A DNA stretch of 64,000 bases. Origin: Autumnicola sp041679265. Its GTDB lineage: Bacteria; Bacteroidota; Bacteroidia; Flavobacteriales; Flavobacteriaceae. The stretch is from positions 211,693-275,692 of the forward strand of contig NZ_JBGFSM010000005.1 in the NCBI RefSeq assembly GCF_041679265.1. Direction: 5' to 3'. The notes under the pieces are model-generated. The model was not told the DNA's origin. It did not search any database and saw nothing but the letters and a program-made list of their open reading frames with translations. Positions 38,103 to 46,734 of this stretch are shown in pieces. How positions within the stretch are numbered: the stretch's first letter is position 1; the number at the start of each line of letters is the position of its first letter. The translations under genes and the position numbers were made by a program.

Positions 38103-39491
38103 TTGAGCTCCAAAAAACTTTTTATTCTCCTTCCGGATGGCGTGGGCCTGCGCAATTTTGCCTTTACTTCTTTTGTGGAAACAGGTGTTAAGGCTGGATG
38201 GGAAACTGTTTTCTGGAATAAGACGCCATTCAGCCTTAAGGAACTGGGGTATAGAGAAATTTCACTGGAAGGAAAACCGCGTGCCTTTACCGATCTTTTA
38301 AAAAGGGCCAAGATCATTTCAGAATTAAATTTTTTTCAAAAAAAATTCAACGATCCCGTTTATGGAGATTATAAATTCCCTGCTGCCTCAAAAGGATTAA
38401 AGAATAAGCTTAAAAACCTTGTCGTTGATTTTCTTGTTTTAAGCCATTCCGGGAAAAAAGGTTTGCAAAGACTAAGAAAAAGATTAATAAATTCGGAAAG
38501 AAAATCCAATTACTATAAGGCATGCAAGGCAGTTCTTGAAAAAGAAAAACCAGATTTTATATTTTGCACCAACCAGCGTGCCGGTCATGCTATTGCGCCA
38601 TTGACTGCAGCAGCCGACTTGAATATCCCCACGGCTACCTTTATCTTTTCATGGGACAACCTGCCAAAGGCGACCATGGTAGTAGAAACTGATTACTATT
38701 TTGCCTGGAGCGATTATATGAAAAAGGAATTGCTCAAGTTTTACCCCTATATAAAACCGGAGCAAATAAAAATCACCGGCACACCGCAGTTTGAGCCACA
38801 TTTTGATCCCCTACTAAGAAAAACACAAGAAACATTTTTCCAGGAAAATAATCTTGATCCTGATAAGGAATATATTTGTTTTAGCGGGGATGATGTGACC
38901 ACTTCCCCCAATGACCCTCAATACCTGAAGGATATTGCTGAAGCGGTTCAAAACCTTAACAGGAGCGGCCGGAAGCTCGGGATCATTTTTCGCCGTTGCC
39001 CGGTAGATTTTTCAGGTCGTTATGAGGAAGTCCTGCACGAATACCATGATATTATTACCCCTGTAGCCCCTAAATGGAAAAAACTTGGTGAACGTTGGAA
39101 TGAAATTCTTCCTACGAAAGAAGATTTACAATTACAGATGAATACTATTTTACATACCGAAGCAGTTGTAAATGTGGGCTCTTCGATGGTATTTGATTAC
39201 GCGGTTTTTGACAAACCATGTCTTTTTCTGAATTATCAGGCTGAAAATAGCCAGGATAAAACCTGGTCTACAGATAAAATATATAATTTTGTACATTTCC
39301 GTTCCATGCCAGATAAAGACGCGGTTTTCTGGCTTAATACCAGGGAAGAAATAGAAGCCAAACTAGTGATGGCTTTAAATGAAAATTCCCATATCATTTC
39401 TAAGGCAAAAAAATGGTTTGAAATTATCAATTACCATCCCCCGCAAAAGGCTTCGGAAAGAATATGGGGAGAAATAGAAACCGTAATATGA
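38103..39491 (+). CDS. Putative GT-B glycosyltransferase
   Basis: A 462-residue protein starting at TTG (MSSKKLFILLPDGVGLRNF). The C-terminal half has YICFSGDDVTTSPNDPQYL, FRRCPVDFSGRYEEVL and VVNVGSSMVFDYAVFDKP. The latter, a GSS followed by a hydrophobic stretch and KPCLFLNY, resembles the donor site of CDP-glycerol glycerophosphotransferase-like and other GT-B enzymes. No membrane helices are seen. It overlaps the following sulfotransferase start by ATGA. Confidence 0.7.
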   Translation: MSSKKLFILLPDGVGLRNFAFTSFVETGVKAGWETVFWNKTPFSLKELGYREISLEGKPRAFTDLLKRAKIISELNFFQKKFNDPVYGDYKFPAASKGLKNKLKNLVVDFLVLSHSGKKGLQRLRKRLINSERKSNYYKACKAVLEKEKPDFIFCTNQRAGHAIAPLTAAADLNIPTATFIFSWDNLPKATMVVETDYYFAWSDYMKKELLKFYPYIKPEQIKITGTPQFEPHFDPLLRKTQETFFQENNLDPDKEYICFSGDDVTTSPNDPQYLKDIAEAVQNLNRSGRKLGIIFRRCPVDFSGRYEEVLHEYHDIITPVAPKWKKLGERWNEILPTKEDLQLQMNTILHTEAVVNVGSSMVFDYAVFDKPCLFLNYQAENSQDKTWSTDKIYNFVHFRSMPDKDAVFWLNTREEIEAKLVMALNENSHIISKAKKWFEIINYHPPQKASERIWGEIETVI

Positions 39492-40285
39492 AGCAAAAGA
39501 TAATTTTTCTCAATTCCTTTCTTCCCCGGACCGGGCATAACTTTACTGCTGAAGTAATAAAAGTTTTTTCAAATCATGAAGTGCTTGCCCATTCACGAAG
39601 TGAAACCAGGCTTTCTTCCATCCTAGAATCTTATTATGAAGTATATGATAAAAAAATACTCTTCGATAGTGACAGGGAATTTATGGATGAGCTGTTTATT
39701 AACGATCTAAGGCAGAAAATTGTCCGAAACTCCAGCTATGAGTATATAATGATAAAAGATACTTCTTTTGTTGGAGTAGAAAGGCTTCCTTTCATTTTTC
39801 CAGATGATTTTCATTTTATTTTAATTAGAGATCCAAAAGCGGTTTTTCTTTCTCTATTAAAAGGAATGAATCTTCAGAAAAAATGCCTTAAAAATGAGGT
39901 AAAAAAATGGGGAATACCTATGGGGTTTTATCCATATAGTTACAGTAAAAAATTAAGTAACCAGGTATTGGAAGTTTTCCCAAAAATGGAAAAACATTTT
40001 ATAATTAGATATGAAGATCTGGTTAATAAAGATGAAAAATTACTCATGGAGCTAAAAGAAAAATTTAATACTCCTAAAAGCCTGGAAAAGATCAAAAAGG
40101 AAATAGAGGAAATAAATGTAATTAATTCTTCCTTTTATAAAGAAGTAGGAGCAACGAAAATCTGGGACGGTAAGCCCAAAACGGATAAATTTAATCCCAT
40201 TAACCGTAAGTTAACTAATCCTTTTTTAAGAAAAGGAATAGAAGCCGGAAGTCTAAAACTTCGTAAGAAATTAGGATATATTTAA
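39488..40285 (+). CDS. Sulfotransferase
   Basis: A 265-residue protein whose start is taken as the ATG at 39488, which overlaps the previous stop codon (ATGA). The frame is open further upstream, but the sequence there (MGRNRNRN) is not conserved-looking. FLNSFLPRTGHNFTAEVI supplies the 5'-phosphosulfate loop and FILIRDPKAVFLSLLKGMN the 3'-phosphate motif. It is the second sulfotransferase of the locus. The sequence is divergent, so the fold is more certain than the substrate. Confidence 0.78.
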   Translation: MKQKIIFLNSFLPRTGHNFTAEVIKVFSNHEVLAHSRSETRLSSILESYYEVYDKKILFDSDREFMDELFINDLRQKIVRNSSYEYIMIKDTSFVGVERLPFIFPDDFHFILIRDPKAVFLSLLKGMNLQKKCLKNEVKKWGIPMGFYPYSYSKKLSNQVLEVFPKMEKHFIIRYEDLVNKDEKLLMELKEKFNTPKSLEKIKKEIEEINVINSSFYKEVGATKIWDGKPKTDKFNPINRKLTNPFLRKGIEAGSLKLRKKLGYI

Positions 40286-40289
40286 AATC

Positions 40290-41432
40290 ATGTACCTAGG
40301 CTTCCTTACTCCCGAATATCCCCACTCCTCCACAAATGCTTCTGCAGGCCTGGGCAGTAGTATTAAAAATATGGCTACAGGATTGGTAAATGCAGGGATT
40401 GAAGTTACTGTTTTTGTCTATGGCCAAAAAACAGATAATAGATTTAGGGAAGAAGGAATTAATTTTCACCTGATAAAGCAGAGGAATTATAGATTCCTGG
40501 GTTGGTACCTTTATCGCAAACATCTTCAGGCGTACCTTAATAAATTTATCGTTTCAGAAAAAATAGATGCCATAGAAGCCCCGGACTGGACCGGGATCAC
40601 GGCATTCATGCAACTGAAGTGCCCATTGGTTCTTCGTGTGCATGGCAGCGATGCCTATTTTTGCCACCTGGAAAAAAGGCCTCAGAAAAAGAAGAATTTC
40701 TGGTTTGAGAAAACAGCCCTTAAAAGTGCCAATCACCTTATCTCTGTAAGTGCTTTTACGGCAGAAAAAACACAGGAACTATTTCAGCTAAAAAAAGAAA
40801 TACAGGTTATTCCCAACGCTATTGATGTGAATAAATTCATTCCAGATCAAACAAAATTCGAGCCTGATACCATTCTTTACTTTGGAAGTATCATCCGGAA
40901 GAAAGGGGTTTTGGAACTGGCACACATCTTTAACCTTATAAATCAGATCAAGCCGAATGTAAAACTTAGCATGGCAGGGCGCGATGTATATGATATAAAA
41001 GAAGGAATTCCAACCTCCACTATAATGAAGCAAAAGCTTTCTGAATGTGCCAATAAAATGGTCGAATGGAAAGGCATGCTTCCTTATGATGAAATATTAG
41101 ATTTAATAGCTGCAGCCTCGGTAATCGCCCTGCCAAGTTATGCCGAAGCCTTACCAATGACCTGGATAGAAGCAATGGCCATGGAAAAAGCATTGGTCAC
41201 TTCAAATATCGGCTGGGCCAGGGAAGTGATGGTAAATGGGGAAACCGGTTATACGGTTGCTCCCGAAAATCATCAGGAGTATGCGGAGAAAATAATAGAA
41301 TTACTGGAGAATAAGAAAATGGCAGAGAAAATGGGTGAAGCCGCAAGGAAAAGGGTAAAGCAACATTTTTCTACGGAGGTGGTGACGCGGCAGAATATAT
41401 ATTTTTATAAGCAAATTATAACACACACATGA
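40290..41432 (+). CDS. Glycosyltransferase family 4
   Basis: A 380-residue GT-B enzyme. It opens with YLGFLTPEYPHSSTNASAG and GLGSSIKNMATGLVNAGIEV, a typical GT4 acceptor half, then has APDWTGITAFM and LRVHGSDAYF. The donor half shows ILYFGSIIRKKGVLELAHIF, VEWKGMLPYDEILDLIAAAS and EALPMTWIEAMAMEKALVTS. It follows the sulfotransferase by 4 bp and ends next to palindromic elements. Confidence 0.9.
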   Translation: MYLGFLTPEYPHSSTNASAGLGSSIKNMATGLVNAGIEVTVFVYGQKTDNRFREEGINFHLIKQRNYRFLGWYLYRKHLQAYLNKFIVSEKIDAIEAPDWTGITAFMQLKCPLVLRVHGSDAYFCHLEKRPQKKKNFWFEKTALKSANHLISVSAFTAEKTQELFQLKKEIQVIPNAIDVNKFIPDQTKFEPDTILYFGSIIRKKGVLELAHIFNLINQIKPNVKLSMAGRDVYDIKEGIPTSTIMKQKLSECANKMVEWKGMLPYDEILDLIAAASVIALPSYAEALPMTWIEAMAMEKALVTSNIGWAREVMVNGETGYTVAPENHQEYAEKIIELLENKKMAEKMGEAARKRVKQHFSTEVVTRQNIYFYKQIITHT

Positions 41433-41650
41433 GATCGCGTCGCTTCACTGCGTTGCGCTCGCGAGGACAACATGAAAAAAAATTAACCCCGACGTTTCGC
41501 TCTCGATGACACCTTCAGAACAAAATTAACTCCGGTATTGCGAGTCCCGAAGGGACGTGGCAATCCGCTGTAGGTAGTCACACACATGATCGGGACTAAC
41601 TAAGAAGCAGATTGCTTCGGTCGTCCTCTGGACTCCCTCGCAATGGCGGT
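41433..41650. repeat. Palindromic TTGCGAG/CTCGCAA elements, copy B
   Basis: A partial element (GATCGCGTCGCTTCACTGCG and TTGCGCTCGCGAGGAC) is followed by a full one of about 109 bp at 41537-41645. The full copy runs from ATTGCGAGTCCC and GTGGCAATC through the centre CATGATCGGGACTAAC to AGATTGCTTCGG and CCTCGCAATGG. The same centre (CATGATCG, any base, GACTAAC) occurs in copy D. Nothing coding is seen in these 220 bp. Confidence 0.85.
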
Positions 41651-41673
41651 ATGCTAATGATGCGACCCCACAA

Positions 41674-41982
41674 TCATCCCAGAGGAATCCCATTAAAAAT
41701 CCAGCCATCGGATAAATCCTTCCAATCGGGATTCTGTTTATTAATGAGTAGCTCCTTCTTTAACCTGCTTCCCGCCTTTATTTTTTTCTCATAGGCAATA
41801 GCTTCCACTATATTTGGAAACTCCTGAAAATAAACCAGCTTATCACAATTATACCGACTGGTAAAACCTTTATAAAATTTCGTTTTATGCTGGTACACCC
41901 GCTTAAGAAGGTTTGAAGTAACCCCTGCATAAATCACGGTATTATTCTTATTGGTCATTAAATACACGTGGCATAGCTTCAT
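41674..41982 (-). CDS. Single-domain GIY-YIG nuclease family protein
   Basis: A 102-residue protein consisting of only a GIY-YIG domain. HVYLMTNKNNTVIYAGVTSN replaces the paired GIY/YIG strands, LLKRVYQHK carries the conserved Arg and His, and EAIAYEKKIK carries the metal-binding Glu. QNPDWKDLSDGW is the usual end of the family. It is enclosed on both sides by palindromic TTGCGAG-type elements (41433-41650 and 41998-42060) and is read against its neighbours. DNA cleavage is the family function; a role in moving the elements is my inference. Confidence 0.88.
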   Translation of the reverse strand: MKLCHVYLMTNKNNTVIYAGVTSNLLKRVYQHKTKFYKGFTSRYNCDKLVYFQEFPNIVEAIAYEKKIKAGSRLKKELLINKQNPDWKDLSDGWIFNGIPLG

Positions 41983-41997
41983 GATTAAATATAGTAA

Positions 41998-42060
41998 AAG
42001 ATCGCGTCGCTTCGCGCGCGAAGACGTTTATTAACCTTGTGGCCTTCATTTCGTTTGCGA
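41998..42060. repeat. Palindromic element, copy C (partial)
   Basis: AAGATCGCGTCGCTTCGCGC and GCGAAGACG, then CATTTCGTTTGCGAGGGGG. It matches the outer part of copy B in sequence (GATCGCGTCGCTTC) and borders the 5' end of the GIY-YIG gene and the 5' end of neuC. Confidence 0.7.
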
Positions 42061-42117
42061 GGGGGTTCAGCCAAAAATTCCTACTTTAGCTTCCTGGAAC
42101 AGAAATCAAAATCCAAT

Positions 42118-43275
42118 ATGCCCAAACGGAAAATCTGCGTAGTAGTTACCGCCCGCCCTTCCTATAGCAGGATAAAAACGGCACTAACCGCCATACAGGC
42201 GCATCCGCAGCTTGAATTGCAATTGGTGATCGCAGGCTCCGCACTTCTTGACAGGTACGGGAATGCTGTAGATTTTATCGAAAAAGACGGGTTTCCTATA
42301 GCGGCAAAAGTTTTTATGGTACTGGAAGGGGAAAATCCAACTACAATGGCCAAAACTACCGGGCTCGGACTTATGGAACTCACCAATGTGCTCTATAATC
42401 TAAAACCTGATGCGGTAATTACCATAGCCGATCGTTTTGAAACCATTGCGACTTCTATTGCAGCTGCTTACCAGAATATCCCGCTGGTCCATATTCAGGG
42501 AGGGGAGGTTACCGGTAGTATAGATGAAAAGGTGAGGCACTCCAATACCAAACTGGCCGATCTTCATCTGGTTTCCAGCGAAGATGCCCGGGAACGGGTA
42601 ATCAAACTTGGGGAAGATCCCTCTAAAGTGATCAATACGGGCTGCCCTTCTATTGATCTGGCTAAAGAAATAAAAGAAAATCCAGAGCTTGATTTTGACC
42701 CTGTTAAAAAATACGGAGGGGTTGGCGCCGAGTTTTCCTGGCAGGATGGATATGTAGTGGTAATGCAGCATCCCGTGACTACAGAATACAAAGAAGCTAA
42801 AATCCATATTATGGAAACGCTTAAAGCGGTTAAGGCATCGGGATATCCCGCTTTTTGGTTTTGGCCCAACGTAGATGCAGGGTCTGATGGGACTTCTAAT
42901 GGCATAAGAACTTTCAGGGAACTGGAACAGCCAAAGAATATTCATTTCTTTAAGAATATGAATCCGCTGGATTTCCTGAAATTACTGAAAAACGCAAAAG
43001 TACTCGTTGGCAATTCCAGTGCAGGAATAAGGGAATGTTCTTATCTTGGGGTGCCGGTGGTAAATATTGGCAACAGGCAAAACCGGAGAAGCCGGGCGCA
43101 GAATGTGGTTGATGTTGATTATAATGAGCAGCAAATTCTTAATTCCATAGAAGACGGGATTGCAAAAGGCCATTTTCCTCCTTCAGAAATTTATGGAAAT
43201 GGAGAATCCGGAAAAAAAATCGCCGAAATCCTGGCTACTGCCGAACTTACTTTTTCCAAAACAATTTCCTATTGA
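42118..43275 (+). CDS. neuC: UDP-N-acetylglucosamine 2-epimerase (hydrolysing), NeuC/LegG type
   Basis: This enzyme releases the N-acetylmannosamine-type sugar that NeuB uses, hydrolysing UDP-GlcNAc or the diamino analogue. The start is placed at ATG 42118 (MPKRKICVVVTARPSYSR), giving 385 residues. An upstream in-frame ATG at 42037 lies in repeat DNA. Motifs are TARPSYSRIKTAL, IADRFETIATSIAA, GGEVTGSIDEKVRHSNTKLA and VGNSSAGIRECSYLG. Together with neuB and neuA it forms a nonulosonic acid pathway; whether the product is neuraminic or legionaminic acid cannot be decided. A weak TACTTTAG box at 42082 could be its -7 element. Confidence 0.91.
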   Translation: MPKRKICVVVTARPSYSRIKTALTAIQAHPQLELQLVIAGSALLDRYGNAVDFIEKDGFPIAAKVFMVLEGENPTTMAKTTGLGLMELTNVLYNLKPDAVITIADRFETIATSIAAAYQNIPLVHIQGGEVTGSIDEKVRHSNTKLADLHLVSSEDARERVIKLGEDPSKVINTGCPSIDLAKEIKENPELDFDPVKKYGGVGAEFSWQDGYVVVMQHPVTTEYKEAKIHIMETLKAVKASGYPAFWFWPNVDAGSDGTSNGIRTFRELEQPKNIHFFKNMNPLDFLKLLKNAKVLVGNSSAGIRECSYLGVPVVNIGNRQNRRSRAQNVVDVDYNEQQILNSIEDGIAKGHFPPSEIYGNGESGKKIAEILATAELTFSKTISY

Positions 43276-43338
43276 CACCTGTTGAAATCTGGGTTTTTTA
43301 AATTGTATGGCGGGTGTGGCTCCTTCAATGCGATCCTT

Positions 43339-43495
43339 CATTGCGAGTCCGCCGCAGGCGGAGGTGGCAATCTGCCAATAGAATACTTCCATTCATGATC
43401 GTGACTAACCGACAGGCTGATTGCTTTGCTTCGCTCGCAATGACTTAACCGACGGAGGGATTACCAGGGATGCTCCGCGCCCTCGCAATGACGAT
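43339..43495. repeat. Palindromic TTGCGAG/CTCGCAA element, copy D
   Basis: A full copy spans 43339-43443: CATTGCGAGTCCGCC, GAGGTGGCAATCTGCC, the centre CATGATCGTGACTAACC, then GATTGCTTTGCTTCGCTCGC and AATGAC. A second right-end fragment (GCGCCCTCGCAATGACG) ends at 43493. It fills the gap between neuC and neuA. Confidence 0.87.
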
Positions 43496-43509
43496 GCTAC
43501 AAAAAATCC

Positions 43510-43517
43510 TATCTTTG
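43510..43517 (+). promoter_or_regulatory. Probable -7 box of the neuA promoter
   Basis: TATCTTTG fits TAnnTTTG and lies 13 bp before the neuA start codon. An ATG triplet sits where TTG is expected (19 bp upstream), inside the end of palindromic copy D. If used, the -33 region would be contributed by the repeat. Confidence 0.5.
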
Positions 43518-43529
43518 AAATAAAAACCA

Positions 43530-44246
43530 TTGAAAATCTTAGGAATTATACCGGCTCGTGGAGGAAGTAAAGGCATTCCCCGGAAAAACATAAAGCTCCT
43601 TGGTGGCAAACCCCTTTTAGCATACACTGTTGATGCCGTAAAAGCTTCAAAATATCTTGATAACTGCATCCTGAGTTCAGAAGATGATCCAATTATCCAA
43701 ACAGGTATAAACCTCGGGCTGGAAGTGCCATTTAAACGTCCGGAAGAACTGGCAGAAGACCACAGCACTTCTCTCGATGTAGTTAAACATGCTATTGCTT
43801 TTTTTGAAAAAAACAATGTCTTTTTTGATGCCATTTGTCTTTTGCAGGTAACTTCTCCTTTCAGAAAAAAATTGCTAATTGATGAGGCTATTCAAAAATT
43901 TAAGAAATCCGGTGCCGATTCCCTCCTTTCGGTAAGGCAAATTCCTGCGGAATTTAATCCGCACTGGGTTTTTGAAGAAAATGAAAATCAGCGTTTAAAA
44001 ATCGCGACAGGAGAAGAAGAAATCATTACCCAGCGCCAGCAGCTTCCAAAAGCTTATTATCGGGATGGGGCCATTTACCTCAGCAAAACCGAGGTGATAA
44101 AAGCTCAAAATTCTTTATACGGAAAAGATATTTCTTTTATAGATACCACCGGAAGTCCTTATGTGAATATTGATGAAATGAGAGATTGGGAAGAAGCAGA
44201 AAAAATTATAAAAACTGAAAAATGGAAAAAGGGAAATATTAGCTAA
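43530..44246 (+). CDS. neuA: Acylneuraminate cytidylyltransferase
   Basis: It activates a nonulosonic acid with CTP to give the CMP-sugar used by sialyltransferase-type enzymes. The start codon is TTG. The nucleotide-binding motif is IIPARGGSKGIPRKNIKLLG (residues 5-24). LLQVTSPFRKKLLIDEAI and AYYRDGAIYLSKTEVI follow, and the C-terminal YVNIDEMRDWEEAE is typical of the family. No obvious sialyltransferase family member (GT29, 38, 42, 52, 80) was recognised among the neighbours. Confidence 0.93.
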   Translation: MKILGIIPARGGSKGIPRKNIKLLGGKPLLAYTVDAVKASKYLDNCILSSEDDPIIQTGINLGLEVPFKRPEELAEDHSTSLDVVKHAIAFFEKNNVFFDAICLLQVTSPFRKKLLIDEAIQKFKKSGADSLLSVRQIPAEFNPHWVFEENENQRLKIATGEEEIITQRQQLPKAYYRDGAIYLSKTEVIKAQNSLYGKDISFIDTTGSPYVNIDEMRDWEEAEKIIKTEKWKKGNIS

Positions 44247-44287
44247 GATGCCATTTTGCATTTAAGCAGAGCTTAAACCGGTTAGTC

Positions 44288-44560
44288 TCACTTAAAGATA
44301 TCGGAGTGTGAACCCACACGAACAAGTTTAATTATCTTTTCCTTTTCAATTTGAATCCAAATTAGTAACCTGTCTGGCCTTATATGGCATTCCCAATTAT
44401 CCTTGAATTCCCCTTTTAAAAGGTGTGGCCTCATCTTTTGCGCGATTCCTTTCACTCCTTTAACCTCAAGAACCTTTAACACCATTCTAATATCTTCCAG
44501 GTCTCCTTTATACTTTTTTAGATCTTTTTTGAATCTTGTGGTCGGAATTAGAAGATACAT
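44288..44560 (-). CDS. YafQ/RelE-type toxin
   Basis: A type II toxin-antitoxin endoribonuclease that would cut mRNA on the ribosome. I place the start at 44560 (MYLLIPTTRFKKDLKKY), 1 bp after the antitoxin stop; a start at 44587 would overlap the antitoxin. The 90 residues show MRPHLLKGEFKDNWECHIRP, DRLLIWIQIEKE and VRVGSHSDIF. The His, Asp, Arg and C-terminal His residues are those of YafQ. It is translated with the antitoxin gene upstream. Confidence 0.86.
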   Translation of the reverse strand: MYLLIPTTRFKKDLKKYKGDLEDIRMVLKVLEVKGVKGIAQKMRPHLLKGEFKDNWECHIRPDRLLIWIQIEKEKIIKLVRVGSHSDIFK

Positions 44561-44561
44561 C

Positions 44562-44786
44562 TTATATAGAGTCCAAAAATTTATCAATATCAGATATAGG
44601 CTTTAGATCCTTATTGTTTCTTGCTTCCTCTAAAGCTTCCAATGTTTTGTCATTAGGTTCCTTTTCAACGACTTTAGACAAAATCAGCTCTACATAATTA
44701 TTAAGACTTCTTTTATTCCTTTTTGCCTGTTCCTTTAATTCTTCAATAAGCTCTTTTTCTAATCTGAAGGCGGTTTCGACTTTCAT
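44562..44786 (-). CDS. Antitoxin of the YafQ-type pair
   Basis: A 74-residue protein (MKVETAFRLEKELIEELKEQ) with a ribbon-helix-helix-like N-terminus (KVETAFRLEKELIEELKEQA and KRNKRSLNNYVELIL) and an acidic C-terminal tail that would bind the toxin. The start is placed at 44786 because the palindromic operator and promoter lie immediately upstream; a longer frame to 44831 would run through them. Such antitoxins repress their own operon. Confidence 0.84.
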   Translation of the reverse strand: MKVETAFRLEKELIEELKEQAKRNKRSLNNYVELILSKVVEKEPNDKTLEALEEARNNKDLKPISDIDKFLDSI

Positions 44787-44800
44787 AGTAAATTTTCTTT

Positions 44801-44831
44801 CTAAGATAGGATATAACATGATGTTATACAA
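44801..44831 (-). promoter_or_regulatory. Toxin-antitoxin promoter with embedded operator
   Basis: On the minus strand TTG (44829-44831), a 20-bp spacer and TATCTTAG (44801-44808) form a Bacteroidota-type promoter. The spacer contains the perfect 17-bp palindrome TATAACAT-G-ATGTTATA (44812-44828). The antitoxin start codon follows 14 bp after the -7 box. The layout fits autorepression by the antitoxin dimer. Confidence 0.8.
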
Positions 44832-45015
44832 GGATTTAATTTAGTAACTGTTTGCCCTAAATCCTACTCTTTTAATATTTATAGGAATTTCTAAGATACC
44901 TCAAAAGGTGGATTATTTTTATTGCTTATTATTGCCATTACTAATCATTAATGCCGAAAGGAACAGAGATGTTTTCTGATCTTCCCCGGCTGCGAAAAAT
45001 ATTATTTAAATAGAA

Positions 45016-46734
45016 ATGTGTGGTATTGCCGGAATTATTTCTAAAAATCCTTCAGAAACAGCCCTAAAAAGCATGCTGAAAAAGCAGGCTCACCGTGGCC
45101 CTGACCATACCGGCATATTTACAGACCCCGGATTTGCAGCTTTAGGACATAACCGACTTTCTATCATAGACCTTTCCCCGGAAGCCAACCAGCCATTTTA
45201 TGAGCCTTCAAAAAGGTACTATCTTACCTTTAATGGCGAAATTTATAATTATAAGGAATTAAAAAATGAACTGAAAAAGGTCTGGAATTTCCGAACCACT
45301 TCAGATACCGAGGTTTTGCTGGCTGCCTTTATCACCTGGGGAAAAAAGTGCCTGCATAGGCTGAATGGCATGTTTTCCTTTGCCATCTGGGATTCCAAAG
45401 AAAAAAAACTATTCGCTGCCAGAGACCGTTTTGGAGTAAAACCTTTCTATTATAGTTCCCATTCAGGATCATTTTATTTTGCCAGCGAGATTAAAAGCAT
45501 CCTGACCGTTACTCAAAAAGATGCTCCAAATATAGCAGTCTGGGCTAATTATTTTTCATTTGGTTCCTATGGAATGCCCGATGAAACTTTTTACAAAGAC
45601 GTGCATCAACTTCCCGGAGGCTCTTATCTTGAATATTCCGAAGAAAAAATTACAATTACCAGATGGTATAATTTTGAAAACCGGATTAGAAAAAATCAGG
45701 TAGAATATAATTTTGAAGAGGCAAAAGAAACCTATCTGCATTTGCTTAAGGACAGTATTAAGCTTCGGATTAGGGCAGATGTTCCGGCAGGTTTCAATAT
45801 TAGCGGTGGCGCAGACAGTTCATTATTACTGGCCCTGGTAAATTTATATGAAGAAAACAGCCATATTAATGCCTATACTTTTTATACCGGCGATGGGCGA
45901 TATGATGAATTGCCTTGGGCCAGGGAAATGATCGCACAAACACAAAATCCGCTTCATGAGGTAAAATTAGAAGTAAATGAAGTAGCATCTTACGGCAGCT
46001 TTATAGCCAAAGTACAGGAGGAACCTTTTGGAGGGATCCCCACCCTGGCTTATGCAAAGATATTTTCTGAAGCCAAAAATGATGGAATAAAGGTGCTTCT
46101 TGACGGGCAGGGAATGGATGAGCAATGGGCGGGCTATGATTATTACCTTCAAAAGGAAAATACAGGAAAAACCATACAGGGCGTGGGTGAAAGAAGCCCT
46201 TTCAGGCCGGAAGCCCTTCAAGAGCATTTTAGGGCGGCTGCAAAAAGACCGGTCTATCCAGAGCCCTTCGGTAACCGACTTCAAAATCTGCAATTCCGGG
46301 ATCTTTTTTTTACTAAAATTCCGCGAGCCCTGCGCTTTAACGATCGTATTTCTATGATATACAGCACCGAACTAAGGGAGCCGTTCCTGGATTACAGGCT
46401 GGTGGAATTTGCATTCTCACAACCCGAAATATATAAAATTAAAGCTGGTGTCCAGAAGTTTCTTTTGAGACAAATATTACAAGACCTTGTTCCTGCAAAT
46501 CTCAGTTATGCACCTAAACGCGCACTGCAAACCCCACAACGGGAATGGCTGGGCAATGACCTTAAAGCATGGGTGGAATCGAATTTAAATCAGCTAAAAA
46601 ACTCCAGTATGGCTGACTGGTTTAACTATGCTGAAATTGAAAAAGAGTGGCAAAAGTACCTGGCGGGTGATCATAAAAGTAGTTTCCACCTCTGGCAATG
46701 GATAAATGCAGCGATGCTATCAGAAATTAAATAA
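45016..46734 (+). CDS. asnB: Asparagine synthase (glutamine-hydrolysing) family protein
   Basis: A 572-residue amidotransferase. Cys2 (MCGIAGI) is the N-terminal nucleophile of the glutaminase domain, which includes RGPDHTG and LTFNGEIYNY. The synthetase domain has the ATP-pyrophosphatase motif FNISGGADSSLLLAL (about residue 264), then LLDGQGMDEQWAGY and LREPFLDYRLVEFA. It may make asparagine. In surface polysaccharide loci close homologues are thought to amidate sugar acids, which would fit next to neuA. It converges on the pyruvyltransferase gene with an 8-bp overlap. Confidence 0.9.
   Translation: MCGIAGIISKNPSETALKSMLKKQAHRGPDHTGIFTDPGFAALGHNRLSIIDLSPEANQPFYEPSKRYYLTFNGEIYNYKELKNELKKVWNFRTTSDTEVLLAAFITWGKKCLHRLNGMFSFAIWDSKEKKLFAARDRFGVKPFYYSSHSGSFYFASEIKSILTVTQKDAPNIAVWANYFSFGSYGMPDETFYKDVHQLPGGSYLEYSEEKITITRWYNFENRIRKNQVEYNFEEAKETYLHLLKDSIKLRIRADVPAGFNISGGADSSLLLALVNLYEENSHINAYTFYTGDGRYDELPWAREMIAQTQNPLHEVKLEVNEVASYGSFIAKVQEEPFGGIPTLAYAKIFSEAKNDGIKVLLDGQGMDEQWAGYDYYLQKENTGKTIQGVGERSPFRPEALQEHFRAAAKRPVYPEPFGNRLQNLQFRDLFFTKIPRALRFNDRISMIYSTELREPFLDYRLVEFAFSQPEIYKIKAGVQKFLLRQILQDLVPANLSYAPKRALQTPQREWLGNDLKAWVESNLNQLKNSSMADWFNYAEIEKEWQKYLAGDHKSSFHLWQWINAAMLSEIK

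Noticed and set aside
41526..41794. Small frames on both strands near the GIY-YIG gene
   Set aside because: They are translations of the palindromic element and of the complementary strand of the GIY-YIG gene.
42400..42945. 181-codon frame opposite neuC
   Set aside because: It lies wholly antisense to a gene with clear family motifs and has no recognisable protein features.
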